A DNA stretch of 64,000 nt. Origin: Sipunculus nudus. Its lineage: Eukaryota; Annelida; Sipuncula; Golfingiida; Sipunculidae. Below the pieces are notes generated by a model. That model was not told the DNA's origin and searched no databases. It saw only the letters and a list, made by a program, of their open reading frames with translations. The stretch lies in the NCBI GenBank assembly GCA_026874595.1, contig CM049320.1, positions 27,195,214 to 27,259,213 on the forward strand. The letters are read 5' to 3'. How positions within the stretch are numbered: position 1 is the first letter of the stretch; every line of letters starts with the position of its first letter. This document shows, in pieces, positions 1 through 12,127 of this stretch. The translations under genes were made by a program, and so were the position numbers.

Positions 1-301
1 TTGACATATAGGCATCAGCAATTAAATGACTGACAATTTCACGGAATGATTAAAATTCATTTGACCAGGACAAATTCATTACTGAACGCAAAATCGTTAG
101 TCCACAATATACAAATATATTGACAATATTTTAATAAAACAAGTACAAGCAAAATTACCTGCTGCTTCCATATAGATAATGTGTTTACAGCAATAGCTTA
201 AAAAGCTAGTTCGTTTGTCTATTGAATAAACAAATATACGTGCTGATATGTCTGTCAGGAAAGGATTGAAAAATGGTATTAGAATCTGCTCGCTTATATT
301 G

Positions 302-347
302 TATATATATATATATATATATAAATAAATATATATATATATATATA
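302..347. repeat. (TA)n microsatellite
   Basis: TA dinucleotide run with a short TAAA interruption, read directly. Confidence 0.95.
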
Positions 348-1275
348 GTAAAACACTGTAACACCTTTACACTTTATTGTTATATCAAAGGAGCGGTACG
401 CCCAGCTTTGCATGTAAAACTCTTGAAACACAATGAAACATTCAAGAATGCCTTCAGATGAACAACTTTGTTACCCTATATGCTCAGTCACTTTGAATTT
501 TCTTTAATCTGTATATATTCTTTTTTTTATTTGTATTTAATTTTGGCCAAATTTTTATTTAAATTTGTAAAAATTACAGTTTATGCTTACCTGGTGATCT
601 AATGTTAAAGTCATTTTTACATGGTACAGTTATAGAACAATTGAGATGTACCGGCATTTCCCTTTGCGAGATGTACGTTTGTGTACGTGACTATTATTTT
701 TGTTCTTGTAACAATATACATATTTTACATATATCTTTTACATTAATTTATCAGGATGAGGAGCGCTAGTTTTATAAGCTTTTGCATTATTCGTTTACTT
801 TTTCCAAGGTTTTTCCCATTAAATCAATACAAAGAAAAGATTCTGTGCTTTGATTATGTGTGTGCGTGTGTAATCAAATTAATGTTTATTATCATATACA
901 GATACACAGTTTCTCTTTCATTAACACGCTGTACATGCATGGGTTCGATAGGGAAATTTGCGGCTGGCCACAGTTCATTACTAGACTGGCCCAGTCGACA
1001 AGCTTTAAATTAACAGTTCTCGATGAGCGAATCAGGTCGTAGGTGCTACCATCTAGCAGCAAGTTATATAAATAATTCAGAATCGTCACACTTATGGCCG
1101 ATTTAGGAGCCGTGGCCTACTTAGTACTAAATTGTTTGCCTTAGTGACGTCTATCCAGGCATTAATTTTATTATATTATTTTAGAGGCAAATATAATTAT
1201 CAGTGACCTGGCAGGTATATGCCGAAAAACAGCTGAACATGCTGAATGGGCCATCCTGGTAAAATATATGTATAA

Positions 1276-1278
<3 letters not shown>

Positions 1279-1316
<38 letters not shown>
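1279..1316. repeat. (TA)n microsatellite
   Basis: Nearly pure TA run, followed by a degenerate TATG-rich stretch to about 1350. Confidence 0.95.
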
Positions 1317-1318
<2 letters not shown>

Positions 1319-1421
1319 TGTATGTATATATATATATGTATATGTGTGTGTGTACAGTATACATACTACATATCTAACCAATGCAGTCTGAATTATGCTT
1401 TCACTTTTACGTGCAATGATT

Positions 1422-1482
1422 GCTCTCTCTCTCTTCCCCTCTCTCTCTCTCTCCCGCTCTCTCTCTCTCTCTCTCTCTCTCT
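1422..1482. repeat. (CT)n microsatellite
   Basis: CT dinucleotide run with two short CCC interruptions. Confidence 0.95.
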
Positions 1483-1553
1483 CACATTCTATCTCTCCCT
1501 TTCTCATATAGGCCTAACAATAAAATGAATAAATATATATTTAAAAATATGTA

Positions 1554-1828
1554 AAGGTCTGGTTCTCAGGCACCGCCCGCATCAATTTTATTTCTCAGCA
1601 TCAAAAATTTTTATTTTGATTTTCATCTTTCAATAAGATAAAATAAAATAATTTTGATAAGATTTATTTTATTATGAAGTGCTTTTACCTGTTTAGCAAA
1701 AAAAATCTGGTTATAATAATGCTTTTCCCTGAGCATATGACATTTTAATCGAAACATACAGAAACGGTGAAAAAAATTGCTCGCTCGCACTGATTAAAAA
1801 ATAAAGTGCCTAACAACAATACCTTTTT
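1554..1828 (+). mobile_element. Tourist-like MITE, diverged copy 1
   Basis: It starts with AAGGTCTGGTTCTCAGGCAC, shared with the copies at 13.2 and 19.5 kb, followed by the same ATTTTGATTTTCATCTTTC core and GCTTTTCCCTGA block. The right end is decayed (GTGCCT...ACCTTTT). The family assignment rests on the well-preserved copy at 19507-19837. Confidence 0.7.
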
Positions 1829-2757
1829 TGGCTCTATATTTTTCTCTTTTTAAAGGTACCAGTGAAAGCGGGATACTGCGAATGTTTGAAAAAGAAATAC
1901 TTTAGGCGTTTTTGAGCGGATATCGGCATATTTTGGGAAAATATAGCCACTCAAACTAAGAAAAATTAGTCTGATTAACGATAAGATATGCTGAAACGAC
2001 AGTTTGGGGTGGGGTCCTCCAGTGCCTATTTGTGACGAGTGTCTGTGTAATAATGAAAAAATAATACACATTTATTCCCTTATCGGAAAACAATAGACCC
2101 AGACGACTGATATATGAATCACAACATCCAGAGTGTGTACATGTAGCGTCACTAGCGTGGGTAGTGACATCCATGTTTGTGACGGATGACCATTTTTCGC
2201 ACGTCATGCATAAAACTTCGATTACTATTCTGTGCACAGTAGATCGCATATTAAACTGTTTTGTTGTAAATATTACTAACCAACTGATTGTTGGAACAAG
2301 GTTCATTTCATATCACAAAAATAACCTTCGTAAATAGTCAGGAAATAGTTAAACGCTACGTGGGGGCGACCTGGTCGTGAAAACTGACGACTTGTGTTTC
2401 TCGGAGTCGGGGTGCTAGGGGTTCCCAGCAGCGCATAACCGCGAAAGTTTGGCGTCAGTGTTATATACAGCGTCTCTCATTAATATTATCGCGGGGCCAA
2501 AATTGACTTAGGTTGATCAAATAACCGTAGCCATGAGCAGAGCTGTCAAAAATATACATGGAAACCCACCCACACGACGCTTAATAGCCTATCAGGCATA
2601 GAGTTCAACGGAGTCATTACTGTTTTCGTGTGCAAGCTCTATTATTCTTATCTCGTCGACTTCATTGCATATCCGGGGAGGATTGAGGGAAAGCGTGTGT
2701 GTGTTTTCTCTGGACAATTAAACAGGTATAATACTATACGTAAACGGACATTTAACC
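1829..2757. other. Upstream region of the 334-codon ORF
   Basis: No ORF is convincing. From about 2350 to 2480 the sequence is visibly richer in G, C and CpG than its surroundings, as is common near invertebrate start sites, and the ORF start at 2758 follows about 300 bases later. A promoter here is an inference only. No firm TATA box or splice acceptor could be fixed. Confidence 0.35.
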
Positions 2758-3762
2758 ATGACCAGTAAACGTTTCCAGCCCCAGTGGGCAATAAGTGGGG
2801 AGAATTTACTTCGGGTTCAGAGACGGAACCAAAAGCAAAGTCGTATTTTAAACAAAAAAGTGGAAGACTATGATCGGGAATGCAAACGGAATATATTCAA
2901 AATATCCCAGGAAATAAGAGATATTTACCTGCATGAGCAGTTACCGAGAGAAAGAGAGATCTTACAAAAACATCTAGATCGCAAAAACTCAGCTTGTGAT
3001 ACTGAGGGGTTTATTGAATTGACCATGGAACATTTTGGTCAAACTTACACGCTTTCTGAAAGGTTTTCTGAAAAGACAATGCTTTTACCTCCATTGCCGA
3101 ACAGTGGTTCTGCTGTAACAGGGCGCCATCTACAGCCGCAATTTGAAAAACATCTTGGAATGTCCCGTTCGGCAACCAGCGGGTCACGTGATTCGCTGAA
3201 ACGCAGTCCGCTGCAAGCTCATCCTTTGGTTAGAGAAATGGTTCGAGAGAAAATAGTTGAGGCTCATCATCAGAAAGACAATAAAAATAAATTAAAATCT
3301 TTCTTTAAAACTCTGGAAGAACACTATAAAAAGGAACGCTACGGGAAATACTGGATCTTAAGATCACAAGCAGACGAGAATCAAAGTGTGGTGTCAGAAA
3401 ATGGCGGGAGTGTAACATCAGATCACACAAGGAATTCTGGGAACGATCACATTGAGACGGATTCCAAAAGAGACGACACAGAGGTTAGTGAAGGCTTACA
3501 CCGGCAGAGGTCCTTCCCGCATGGTGCTTCTGTAGAATCCGCCGTGTCTCGATGGAAACATTTGATGAGCAAGAAAGATCAAAACGAGAAAGCTCAATCA
3601 GCGAAGAAAACCTCTAGTAAGACTAGTGAAAATACCACTGATTATACAAATGGTAGTAAAATATCTGAAGATAAGAGACCGTCAACATCTGGACACGCCC
3701 TCTCAGTTCCTCACTCAGGGCACCCACACCGCATGCGCGGACATAACTCTTCAGATTTATAG
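2758..3762 (+). CDS. Unrecognised 334-aa basic, partly coiled-coil protein
   Basis: This is the longest ORF in the window. It begins with an ATG in a fair context (ACC before it, A after it) and ends in TAG. I do not recognise the family. Residues about 15-80 are rich in R, K, E and Q with heptad-like hydrophobic spacing, suggesting a coiled coil. A second charged helical stretch lies at about 155-202 (LVREMVREK and KTLEEHYKKERYGKYW). The rest, above all residues 205-334, is rich in S, T, D, N and K and is probably disordered. There is no signal peptide, membrane segment or zinc motif. Codon use is mixed and free of the low-complexity runs seen in spurious ORFs here, which supports real coding. 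It looks like a single-exon gene or a large terminal exon, and 5' non-coding exons are possible. A fast-evolving, lineage-restricted protein is the simplest reading. Confidence 0.7.
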   Translation: MTSKRFQPQWAISGENLLRVQRRNQKQSRILNKKVEDYDRECKRNIFKISQEIRDIYLHEQLPREREILQKHLDRKNSACDTEGFIELTMEHFGQTYTLSERFSEKTMLLPPLPNSGSAVTGRHLQPQFEKHLGMSRSATSGSRDSLKRSPLQAHPLVREMVREKIVEAHHQKDNKNKLKSFFKTLEEHYKKERYGKYWILRSQADENQSVVSENGGSVTSDHTRNSGNDHIETDSKRDDTEVSEGLHRQRSFPHGASVESAVSRWKHLMSKKDQNEKAQSAKKTSSKTSENTTDYTNGSKISEDKRPSTSGHALSVPHSGHPHRMRGHNSSDL

Positions 3763-4009
3763 CAAACATTTGCCTATTAGCGAAAATTACGACTTTTGTG
3801 GTGGTGCGTTTAACAGGCACGTGTCTAATTTGCACCAGTATATTGATGCGCATGCATACGCTTTATCTAAAGAAAGTTTCGCACAAAGGGAAACATGATT
3901 AGCAATTTGTGGCGTTGGAAGACTTCATACTTGATAAGACTTAATTATATTCAATCAGCACTTATTCAGGATATAAGTTAAATGCGGCAACAGCATTGTT
4001 AAAAAACGT

Positions 4010-4073
<64 letters not shown>

Positions 4074-4097
4074 CTCTGAAGAAAAACAACACTGTTA
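3763..4097. other. Probable 3' flank with (TA)n tract
   Basis: Non-coding sequence after the TAG of the 334-codon ORF, ending in a pure (TA)n run at 4013-4072. No AATAAA was found before the microsatellite. The first clear one is at 4370-4375, beyond two TA tracts, so the transcript end is undetermined. Confidence 0.4.
4013..4072. repeat. (TA)n microsatellite, about 30 repeats
   Basis: Uninterrupted TA run immediately left of the hammerhead-like motif. Confidence 0.95.
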
Positions 4098-4145
4098 ATT
4101 CACAACAGTCTGTTTCACGGGATGCGACCCGATCATCAGGTGAAT
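4098..4145 (-). ncRNA. Hammerhead-ribozyme-like motif (type I permutation)
   Basis: Read on the minus strand in order: ATTCAC, then the core CTGATGA, then T-CGGG-TCGCAT-CCCG-T, then GAAA, then CAGACTGTT, then GTGAAT. ATTCAC and GTGAAT form a perfect 6-bp stem I. CGGG and CCCG form a 4-bp stem II. After GAA, ACA and TGT can form a 3-bp stem III with a GAC loop. The predicted cleavage site follows GTT, between plus-strand positions 4104 and 4103. The invariant CUGAUGA and GAAA boxes are both present in the right order. The weak point is a T-T pair at the base of stem II, where G-C is usual. Very short stem III is typical of hammerheads in Penelope-like elements and retrozymes. Activity is an inference. 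Confidence 0.6.
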
Positions 4146-4152
4146 GTGGTTA

Positions 4153-4154
<2 letters not shown>

Positions 4155-4190
<36 letters not shown>
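4155..4190. repeat. (TA)n microsatellite
   Basis: TA run immediately right of the hammerhead-like motif. Confidence 0.95.
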
Positions 4191-4192
<2 letters not shown>

Positions 4193-4199
4193 TGGATTT

Positions 4200-5520
<1,321 letters not shown>

Positions 5521-5526
5521 TCAAAA

Positions 5527-5722
5527 AGGTATATTTGGACCTTGACAGTCGAGGGGTAATACGCTCGGCTTTCTCCGCTGCTTGGCGACCTTTGTTCCAT
5601 CCCCGGAATGGCTACTGAGAGTGGGTCCTATACAGTGGCCCGTCAAAAGTCGTTGCTTGGATTTTTTCCGGGTGTTCCGGTTTCCTCCACCAGCACATCC
5701 ACTCCTCCGAGCCATGGATTAG
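5527..5722 (+). repeat. SINE with Nin-like core
   Basis: The left half looks like a decayed tRNA-related head (CAGTCGAGGGGTAATACGC, then GTTCCATCCCCGG, a degraded box B). The right half contains TTTTTCCGGGTGTTCCGGTT followed by TCCTCCACCAGCAC. That motif is characteristic of the conserved core of Nin/Meta-type SINEs found across invertebrates. The tail is not preserved. The long minus-strand ORF across it is a by-product. Confidence 0.6.
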
Positions 5723-5789
5723 TTATAATAAATAGTTGTACAATTCATGTCAAATAAATAAAGTTTATATAGGTATTTATGTATAAATG

Positions 5790-6360
5790 TGGCGCCGCTT
5801 GAAAATTTACTCGGCTGACCCTTATAGAACATAAAGAGACATCCATTTGTGCAAGAGCCCGGAGCTGTGAAAGCTACACATAAATGGCTGGCTTGGACAA
5901 AAAGACAGCTGACTTTAATAGTTAGCCGAGTTTCGTGGCTCGGCTCGGCTCATAAAATGTTGGCTGGCTTAAACTGACCTGAAAGCTTATTAATTTGGCG
6001 ATTTTACAAAGTACCAATTTTATTAAAAACAAGTTATTTGTTTTACATGCGACGCCTATATTTTTTAGGGGTGTCAGGCTTGACCATATATTACAATGCG
6101 GGGAATTTTATCTTTGCAGTCAGATTCAAAATCTACAAAACTAACTTTGTAATGATCTGTATATGTTTCGGACATTTTTAATTGTAAAGATTTATCTTTT
6201 TGTAATAAGTGTTCCTCAAACCAAGCAGAGCTGCCCAAAATCGGCTTAATTGAATATCGGCGGCGCCTCCTATAATAAACTCGGCTCGGCTTGGTCTTAA
6301 CGCGGCTGGCGGCGGCGCAAAAAGTGTGGCGGCGCCGGGCTATATAATTTGTGCGCTACA
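5790..6360. repeat. CGGCTCGGCT-rich degenerate repeat
   Basis: A local island with repeated GGCTCGGCT, GGCTGGCTT and GGCGGCGCC motifs between GTGGCGCCGCTTG at 5790 and GGCGCCGGGCTATATAA near 6335. The inverted GGCGCC-containing ends suggest a decayed mobile element, but no complete terminal repeat could be aligned. Confidence 0.35.
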
Positions 6361-6420
6361 TCGAGATAACTAGTGACTGGTTTCACTTTTACTGTGCGTT
6401 GTTTTCATTTATGTATATCT

Positions 6421-6534
6421 TTTTAGCAGGGGCGTCAATACAGGGGAGGGGGTGGGGGGTACATGTACATATACGTTGCCCGAACTGCGAGTCATCCCCC
6501 CAGCCCTGAAGATAATTTGACGCCACTGCTTTTT
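6421..6534. mobile_element. Small foldback/MITE-like element, 114 bp
   Basis: The left end TTTTAGCAGGGGCGTCAA is matched inverted by TTGACGCCACTGCTTTTTA at the right (one G/T difference and one extra base). Both arms are followed inward by G-rich or C-rich runs (GGGGAGGGGGTGGGGGG and CCCCCCAG). The palindrome is clear. The element class is unknown. Confidence 0.5.
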
Positions 6535-7338
6535 ATAGTGTTAGTTAAAACCAAGCTTAATACCTCATGAACTTACATGTTGATAACAGTGATCTTGTTT
6601 CCCGCACGACTCTTTCTGATTGATGCTAACGAATTTCATGTCAGGAACATTCGATATGTTTGAGCGCGGTACTGTATACATACCCTGGGGAGGTTTCGTA
6701 AAAAAGAAACAGAAAGTGTATTTTAATGCTTATCCAAACTTAACCCCATGCAAAGAATGTACGTATGCTGTGTCAGATTTCACTTCATTCGTAGCGGTGT
6801 GTTAATTATGTAAAGGTCAGACGGAAACTTCCGTTAACACACAAAAACACATACACTTACATATACTGTTGATAGCTAGGAATTGGTTATAAAATCATAT
6901 TCGATGATGGAAAAATAAAAAAGATCGATATCGATTATTAATCGCTAATCTTATGTACCTTCCTCATTGCCGTGAAATCTGCCGTGTATATTTACGAACA
7001 TGTACCTAAAATAATTACCGACTTAATTAACTTTTACTTTTAAATCTTGGTGAAACGTTAAGGTAAAGGCGTGGTTATTGACACTTGCTCGTTGCACAAG
7101 GTTAAGCTTTTATGCTATGTGTAATTTTTTATTAAAGAAAACGACCAATCATCGATTAAAGCAATTAATTGGCACACCACTAATATACATACTGACATAT
7201 ATTGTAATATAACCTCAGAGCTTATCTTTATAGACATATACGTATACAGCATATAACTATACATGTCATGTACCATATTGTGATAAACTGATTATATGTG
7301 TACTGAAAAACATTTCACGTTGTAAACAACCATGCATA

Positions 7339-7437
7339 AATATAATATAATATAATATAATATTATACGTGTATAATATAATATAATATAATATAATATA
7401 ATATAATATAATATAATATATGTTATTATATAATATC
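7339..7437. repeat. (ATAAT)n pentanucleotide array
   Basis: Tandem TATAA units interrupted once by TATTATACGTG at about 7361-7371. Confidence 0.95.
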
Positions 7438-7551
7438 ACACCTACTAACTGAAGATTTGTACATGAGTACAGTGACGAATATAAAAAAGGACGAAGGCGT
7501 GTAAGGGCCTCTTCTTTTATACCGTAGTTTTAAATGATTAATCGATCGATT

Positions 7552-7554
<3 letters not shown>

Positions 7555-7589
<35 letters not shown>
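7555..7589. repeat. (GA)n microsatellite
   Basis: Pure GA run. Confidence 0.95.
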
Positions 7590-7591
<2 letters not shown>

Positions 7592-7635
7592 ACGACCAAA
7601 TTAAGCCACGTCGATACAAATAATTATGTAATGGT

Positions 7636-7636
7636 A

Positions 7637-7705
<69 letters not shown>
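7636..7705. repeat. (TA)n microsatellite
   Basis: Long TA run with one AAAT interruption. Confidence 0.95.
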
Positions 7706-7707
<2 letters not shown>

Positions 7708-8375
7708 CTTTAATCAGTAATTAAAAGTTATTAAATTGTGAGTCATATATGTTATAGGCCTAGTACACAGGTGTTTTAATTATAACCACAACTGACCCGT
7801 CCACACGCAGAAACACGTACGTACTGTAACATAGTAACAAGTTAAGGCCAAAATGTTCATTATTCACATCAACAGATTCGGTCCCGTGATATATATAGTG
7901 GCTGGGTGGTTATGAATGCTACAAGTTAAGTTAAAGGCCCAGGCAAATTAAGGCAGACCGCGACCTCTGGTGGAGATTGTGCACCGGGAAGATAGTTTAA
8001 GAGAAGGGTACCAGACTAAAGAATTTCGCTTATTCGCAGTTATCATTGGATAATCAGCTTAGGGTAAAAGAGTCGTCCCGTTTTTCAAACAATGCTGTGT
8101 AAAAGGTGATCCGATTGGCCAATCCTGATAATATGGCCGCGCCCTTGACAGTTTGGACTGCATGAATGCTGTGTATTTCAGAAAATAACCAAATGTCATT
8201 CTCTCATGAGCAGTAGCGTGCGTAAGTATAGGTATATCACACTTATAAAAACATTTATTTTAAGACTGTTCTATATTGGATAGACATAAAAACTTTATGT
8301 ATGGAATACATACATTGATGTGCCCAGAATAATTTGAGTGCTGGGCGCGGCGGCAGTCCGTGCACTGCAAGTGGT

Positions 8376-8399
8376 GGGGGGGGGGGGGGGGGGGGGGGG
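8376..8399. repeat. Poly-G run, 24 bases
   Basis: Uninterrupted G tract. Its length in the assembly should be treated with caution. Confidence 0.9.
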
Positions 8400-8460
8400 C
8401 ACGGGAAATGTTTTTACTTCAATTTTTTATAGACGTGATATTTCAGCTTCAACATTTTAT

Positions 8461-8462
8461 TT

Positions 8463-8493
<31 letters not shown>

Positions 8494-8517
8494 ATGCCTA
8501 TATTTATATATATTATA

Positions 8518-8551
<34 letters not shown>

Positions 8552-8581
8552 ATGCCTATATTTATATATATTATAATATAT

Positions 8582-8624
<43 letters not shown>

Positions 8625-8640
8625 TAGGCTTATATATACA
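8461..8640. repeat. Compound (TA)n block with an internal duplication
   Basis: TA-rich block in which a segment containing TATGCCTATATTTATATATT is repeated twice at a distance of about 62 bases, followed by a pure TA tract. Confidence 0.9.
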
Positions 8641-9623
8641 TAGGCTATAGCACTTGGCCCCATCCCCCTCAGGGTTGGGATGATATCACTCTTGTTTATC
8701 ATAATAATAAAATAGAATATATCGTGATATATCATGGTATCGTAATATACATATCTGGCCATATCACAAATGTCAGTGCTATCTTCCATGTCCGACTTCT
8801 TCTAAGCAGGTAAATCGCCAGTTTTCAGAATATGATTCTGTCAGTTTGTCCACTGTCATTTTGAACATACCCATATTAAAATGAATGTTATCCCTGAAAA
8901 TATATGATTTTCTGAACACAGAAATAGCTTGGTGATGTCATAATCAATTGATATTAACCCTTAGAGAGCATGTGTGTTCCAAAACTGTGGACAAATAAGC
9001 ATATCATGATAACAGGGAAGTTAACAATACAATTATTGCAGCTGTCAGATATTGTGATAATCCGAGATATGTGTTATTGTCCTAACCCTAGCCCCCCCCC
9101 CCAACATTTTACCATTCGACGCAGATGACAGGGTGAGAATTTTCAGGGCTAGCTCTGTTGCCTCAGACAGTATGTTGCAGAGTCGGTTGGTTTAATCATA
9201 TTCTGAAAACATATGATTAATGTTAATAATAACTATAATAATATCCATATTAATAATAATAATAATAACATGATCATACCATGGTTTTGCACCAAACAAT
9301 TTTATTCTTATAAAAAAATATTATGGTAAGATCTTTTGAGTGTTAATATTTTAATATGTAGTATATTTAATTACATGTTGTTGATCTAAGGTTTGTTCAG
9401 TGCTGGTTCTGTTGCCCTGTACAGTATCCCAGTCAATAAAATTATATTCAGAATGTATATGATTAACAATAAAAGCGTGTACTTTACTTAAATAAGTGTC
9501 TGTATGCATTAAAGTAATAATTTTTAGCTAGTGCTGGTCTCAGATGTTTGAGCCCTGGACAGTATAACAGGGTCCCGGACGGTATTGAGGGAGGCACAGA
9601 CGTCCCGGACAGTAAACAGTCAC

Positions 9624-10936
9624 ACCAAAATCAGGGATGGGGTAATTGTAATGTGTAATTCTAATTACCTGTAATTAATTTAAAGTTTTTTTCAAGTTAT
9701 TAAATGTAATTTGTAATTGAACAAAATTCAATTTCAAGTAATTGTAATTGTAATGATTACAAGGGTAAAAATATATGTAATGCCAATTACTTTTCAAATT
9801 CATGACAGAGCACCGTACCTTATACCTCATTCCTTTGCACTGTTTATCAAAACACTCTTGGGTAAGGATTGTAAGCTATGATTATTGATTAAACAGTCCC
9901 CATTTATGTAATAAGCATGGTAATTAGTATGCCTTATACTGGGCTTTATTTTTTTGCAAATGCCTCCACTGCAATGAAGATAAAATAACAAGTTTTTTAT
10001 AATGTACACCTGTCCAGAGCTACACTAAAAATGTGGGCTTGCTACCTTTTCACAGAAATGGAGGCTGGAACATACTCATACTGTTCTGATTACATCAGTG
10101 CTTATCTGCTTATTAGCTGACACAGAGAGTCACAGGAACAAAAGAGGCTAATGATCTGGGAAAGCTGATATCAGAATAACCTCAAATCAGTGGCCCATGA
10201 GGTAAATGGAGATAGGTATCAAGATAGCAGGGCTGTCTCAATTGGCTGGCTCTAACATTTGAACAGTCTCCACTGTTTCCAGTGCCCAGAGAGTCTCGGC
10301 AGTGTATACTGGTTTTACTACCGGTCATACATAAGAAGCTAACCATGGTGAATTCACTGGATTTTCATTACCTTTTTCTATAAATAATTTCACTGCATCA
10401 AATTGTAATATATCATATATTCAGCATGAATATATATAGGAATTATTCACATGAAATGTTTGCATCAATGAGTTTAGTGAAATCACATTGTATTTAAAAT
10501 TCCAGTATTTATGACATAACTTTAATCAGCATTGATAGTAAAGAAATTAGGATTTATGAGTTGATTAATGTGTAGGATTACTGTTTAGGATTAAGTTAGT
10601 CGCTAAAAAGGTTTTTCCATCATCAAAGGTTTGAACCAAAAATTATTTCCACATGTGCTCTAATTGGCACACACCAGTTTTTTTTTTTTTCAGTTTTTCC
10701 TTTTATAAATTTAATCAATTGGCCTCTCTACCATGAATGATACTTTATATGAACCATGCCTCCGTATATTATAATTTATAATAAAGTAATTGAAAGTAAT
10801 TAATTACTTTTCAAAAGAAATTGTTATTTAATCATTACTTTGTAAAATTCAAGTAATTTGTAATTGTAATAGGGATTTTTGGAAGTAATTGTAATAATTA
10901 CTTTTCAATGTAATTGGCCCCAACCCTGACCAAAAT
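9624..10936. mobile_element. Non-autonomous hAT-like DNA transposon with 8-bp TSD
   Basis: The element proper is 9632-10928 (1297 bp). It begins CAGGGATGGGG and ends CCCCAACCCTG, which gives imperfect terminal inverted repeats (CAGGG[A/T]TGGGG). Both subterminal regions are rich in AATTAC/GTAATT motifs in opposite orientation. It is flanked on both sides by the identical octamer ACCAAAAT (9624-9631 and 10929-10936), a perfect 8-bp target site duplication. An 8-bp TSD with CAGGG-type termini is the hallmark of the hAT superfamily. No transposase ORF is present, so it would depend on an autonomous relative. Confidence 0.9.
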
Positions 10937-11805
10937 TTCAAATATGGCTTTATTAAATACTATTAAACACACTACTTGAGTGTGCACTTTGAAACTCCCT
11001 CGGTTCTCGCATCATTGTACACATGAACAGGAGGACCCATGTATGGGATTAGCACTAAAAGTGACAAGGTAAAACACTAGACATGTTTGATATTCTAGGT
11101 AATCCTTATAAATACTGCATTATTCACAACCTTTATCATCACTCGCTGTTCAAACAAATGTTGTTTTGGCAGCACATATGATTTTGATAGCGATATCAGC
11201 ATTAGCCTTTTTTATATTGAAGGTGGCGCTACCCTAGCAGCTACATTCACAACTTTCCGTAGCAAATTTTATTCATTAACAATAACCAAAAATGGCACAT
11301 TATGAAAGAGTACCTTTCATATTCATCTTAAGCGCCACTAGATGTCACCTAGCTTGGCACACATATGTTTCAGATATATCTTTAGGATTCACTAAAAGTA
11401 TTGCATTTAAACTACTGCAAGATAACCATACACCAATGTTTTTTTTTCACAGCTTAAAAATTTCAAAATATTATGATATGATAAGGACTGGACACCCCTC
11501 CCCCAACTGTCATTTTAGCATAGATCTTAATGTTATTCAAACTGTTTTTTTCTTACACTGAGTGGTTTATAACCTAAGATATGCTGTTATCCGCTCAAAA
11601 ATTACTTTTTTTTACAAAAAACACCTTAAATATTACTTTACACACATTCAGAATTTCTGCAGTGTCCCACTTCCACTGGTATTCATATGAAGAGTAAGGT
11701 ATCCTTGAAACCTGACATCTTGAAATGAGAGGTCACCCCAAGACTTCATCTTAAATGAAGATGAATATTCAACTATTATAAACACAAGGCCCAAGAAGGC
11801 CAAAA
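10937..11805. other. Intergenic, no feature recognised
   Basis: I see no gene or clear repeat here. The 89-codon ORF at 11292 is a chance ORF in AT-rich DNA with no recognisable domain. Confidence 0.5.
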
Positions 11806-12127
11806 ATATATATTTATATATGATCCTAAGGCACTGCGCATCATTTAAACCCCCGCATCAAACATTTTTATTTTGATTTTCAATAGAAACTTACCAATTT
11901 TGAGCTCCAGCTACTTGGACATTTCTTTCAAGGAGAAAATTTTGATGAGATTTCCTTTATTATGTAGTGCTTTAACCTGTTTAGCAAAACAGTTTTGTAA
12001 TTATCATGCTTTTCCCTGATCATATGACACATTTATCAAAACAAATAAAACAAGGTAAAAAATAAAAGTCGCCCTCCCACACTGATTTCTGAAAAAAAAT
12101 TGCCTGAGAAACCAACCTTTATTTTTG
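11806..12127 (+). mobile_element. Tourist-like MITE, diverged copy 2
   Basis: Shares CCCCCGCATCAAA, ATTTTGATTTTCAATAGAAA and the right-end block TGCCTGAGAAACCAACCTTT with the copy at 19.5 kb. The left terminal repeat is degraded to GATCCTAAGGCACTGCGC. Confidence 0.7.

Larger units (their letters stand above)
1..1553. other. AT-rich intergenic sequence with microsatellites
   Basis: I see no supportable gene here. The stretch is AT-rich and holds a (TA)n tract at 302-347, a second at 1279-1316 and a (CT)n tract at 1422-1482. The short ORFs that cross these tracts are low-complexity (poly Y-I or S-L) and are not credible proteins. Confidence 0.7.
6535..9623. other. Intergenic sequence with many simple repeats
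   Basis: No gene is supported. It contains a (TAATA)n pentanucleotide array, (GA)n, three (TA)n blocks and a poly-G run, listed separately. From about 8820 to 9600 several degenerate repeats share GACAGTAT and CATATTCTGAAAA motifs, probably an old dispersed repeat. Confidence 0.5.

Noticed and set aside
1181-1507. 108-codon ORF with (ER)n and poly-Y/I
   Set aside because: Translation of (CT)n and (TA)n microsatellites.
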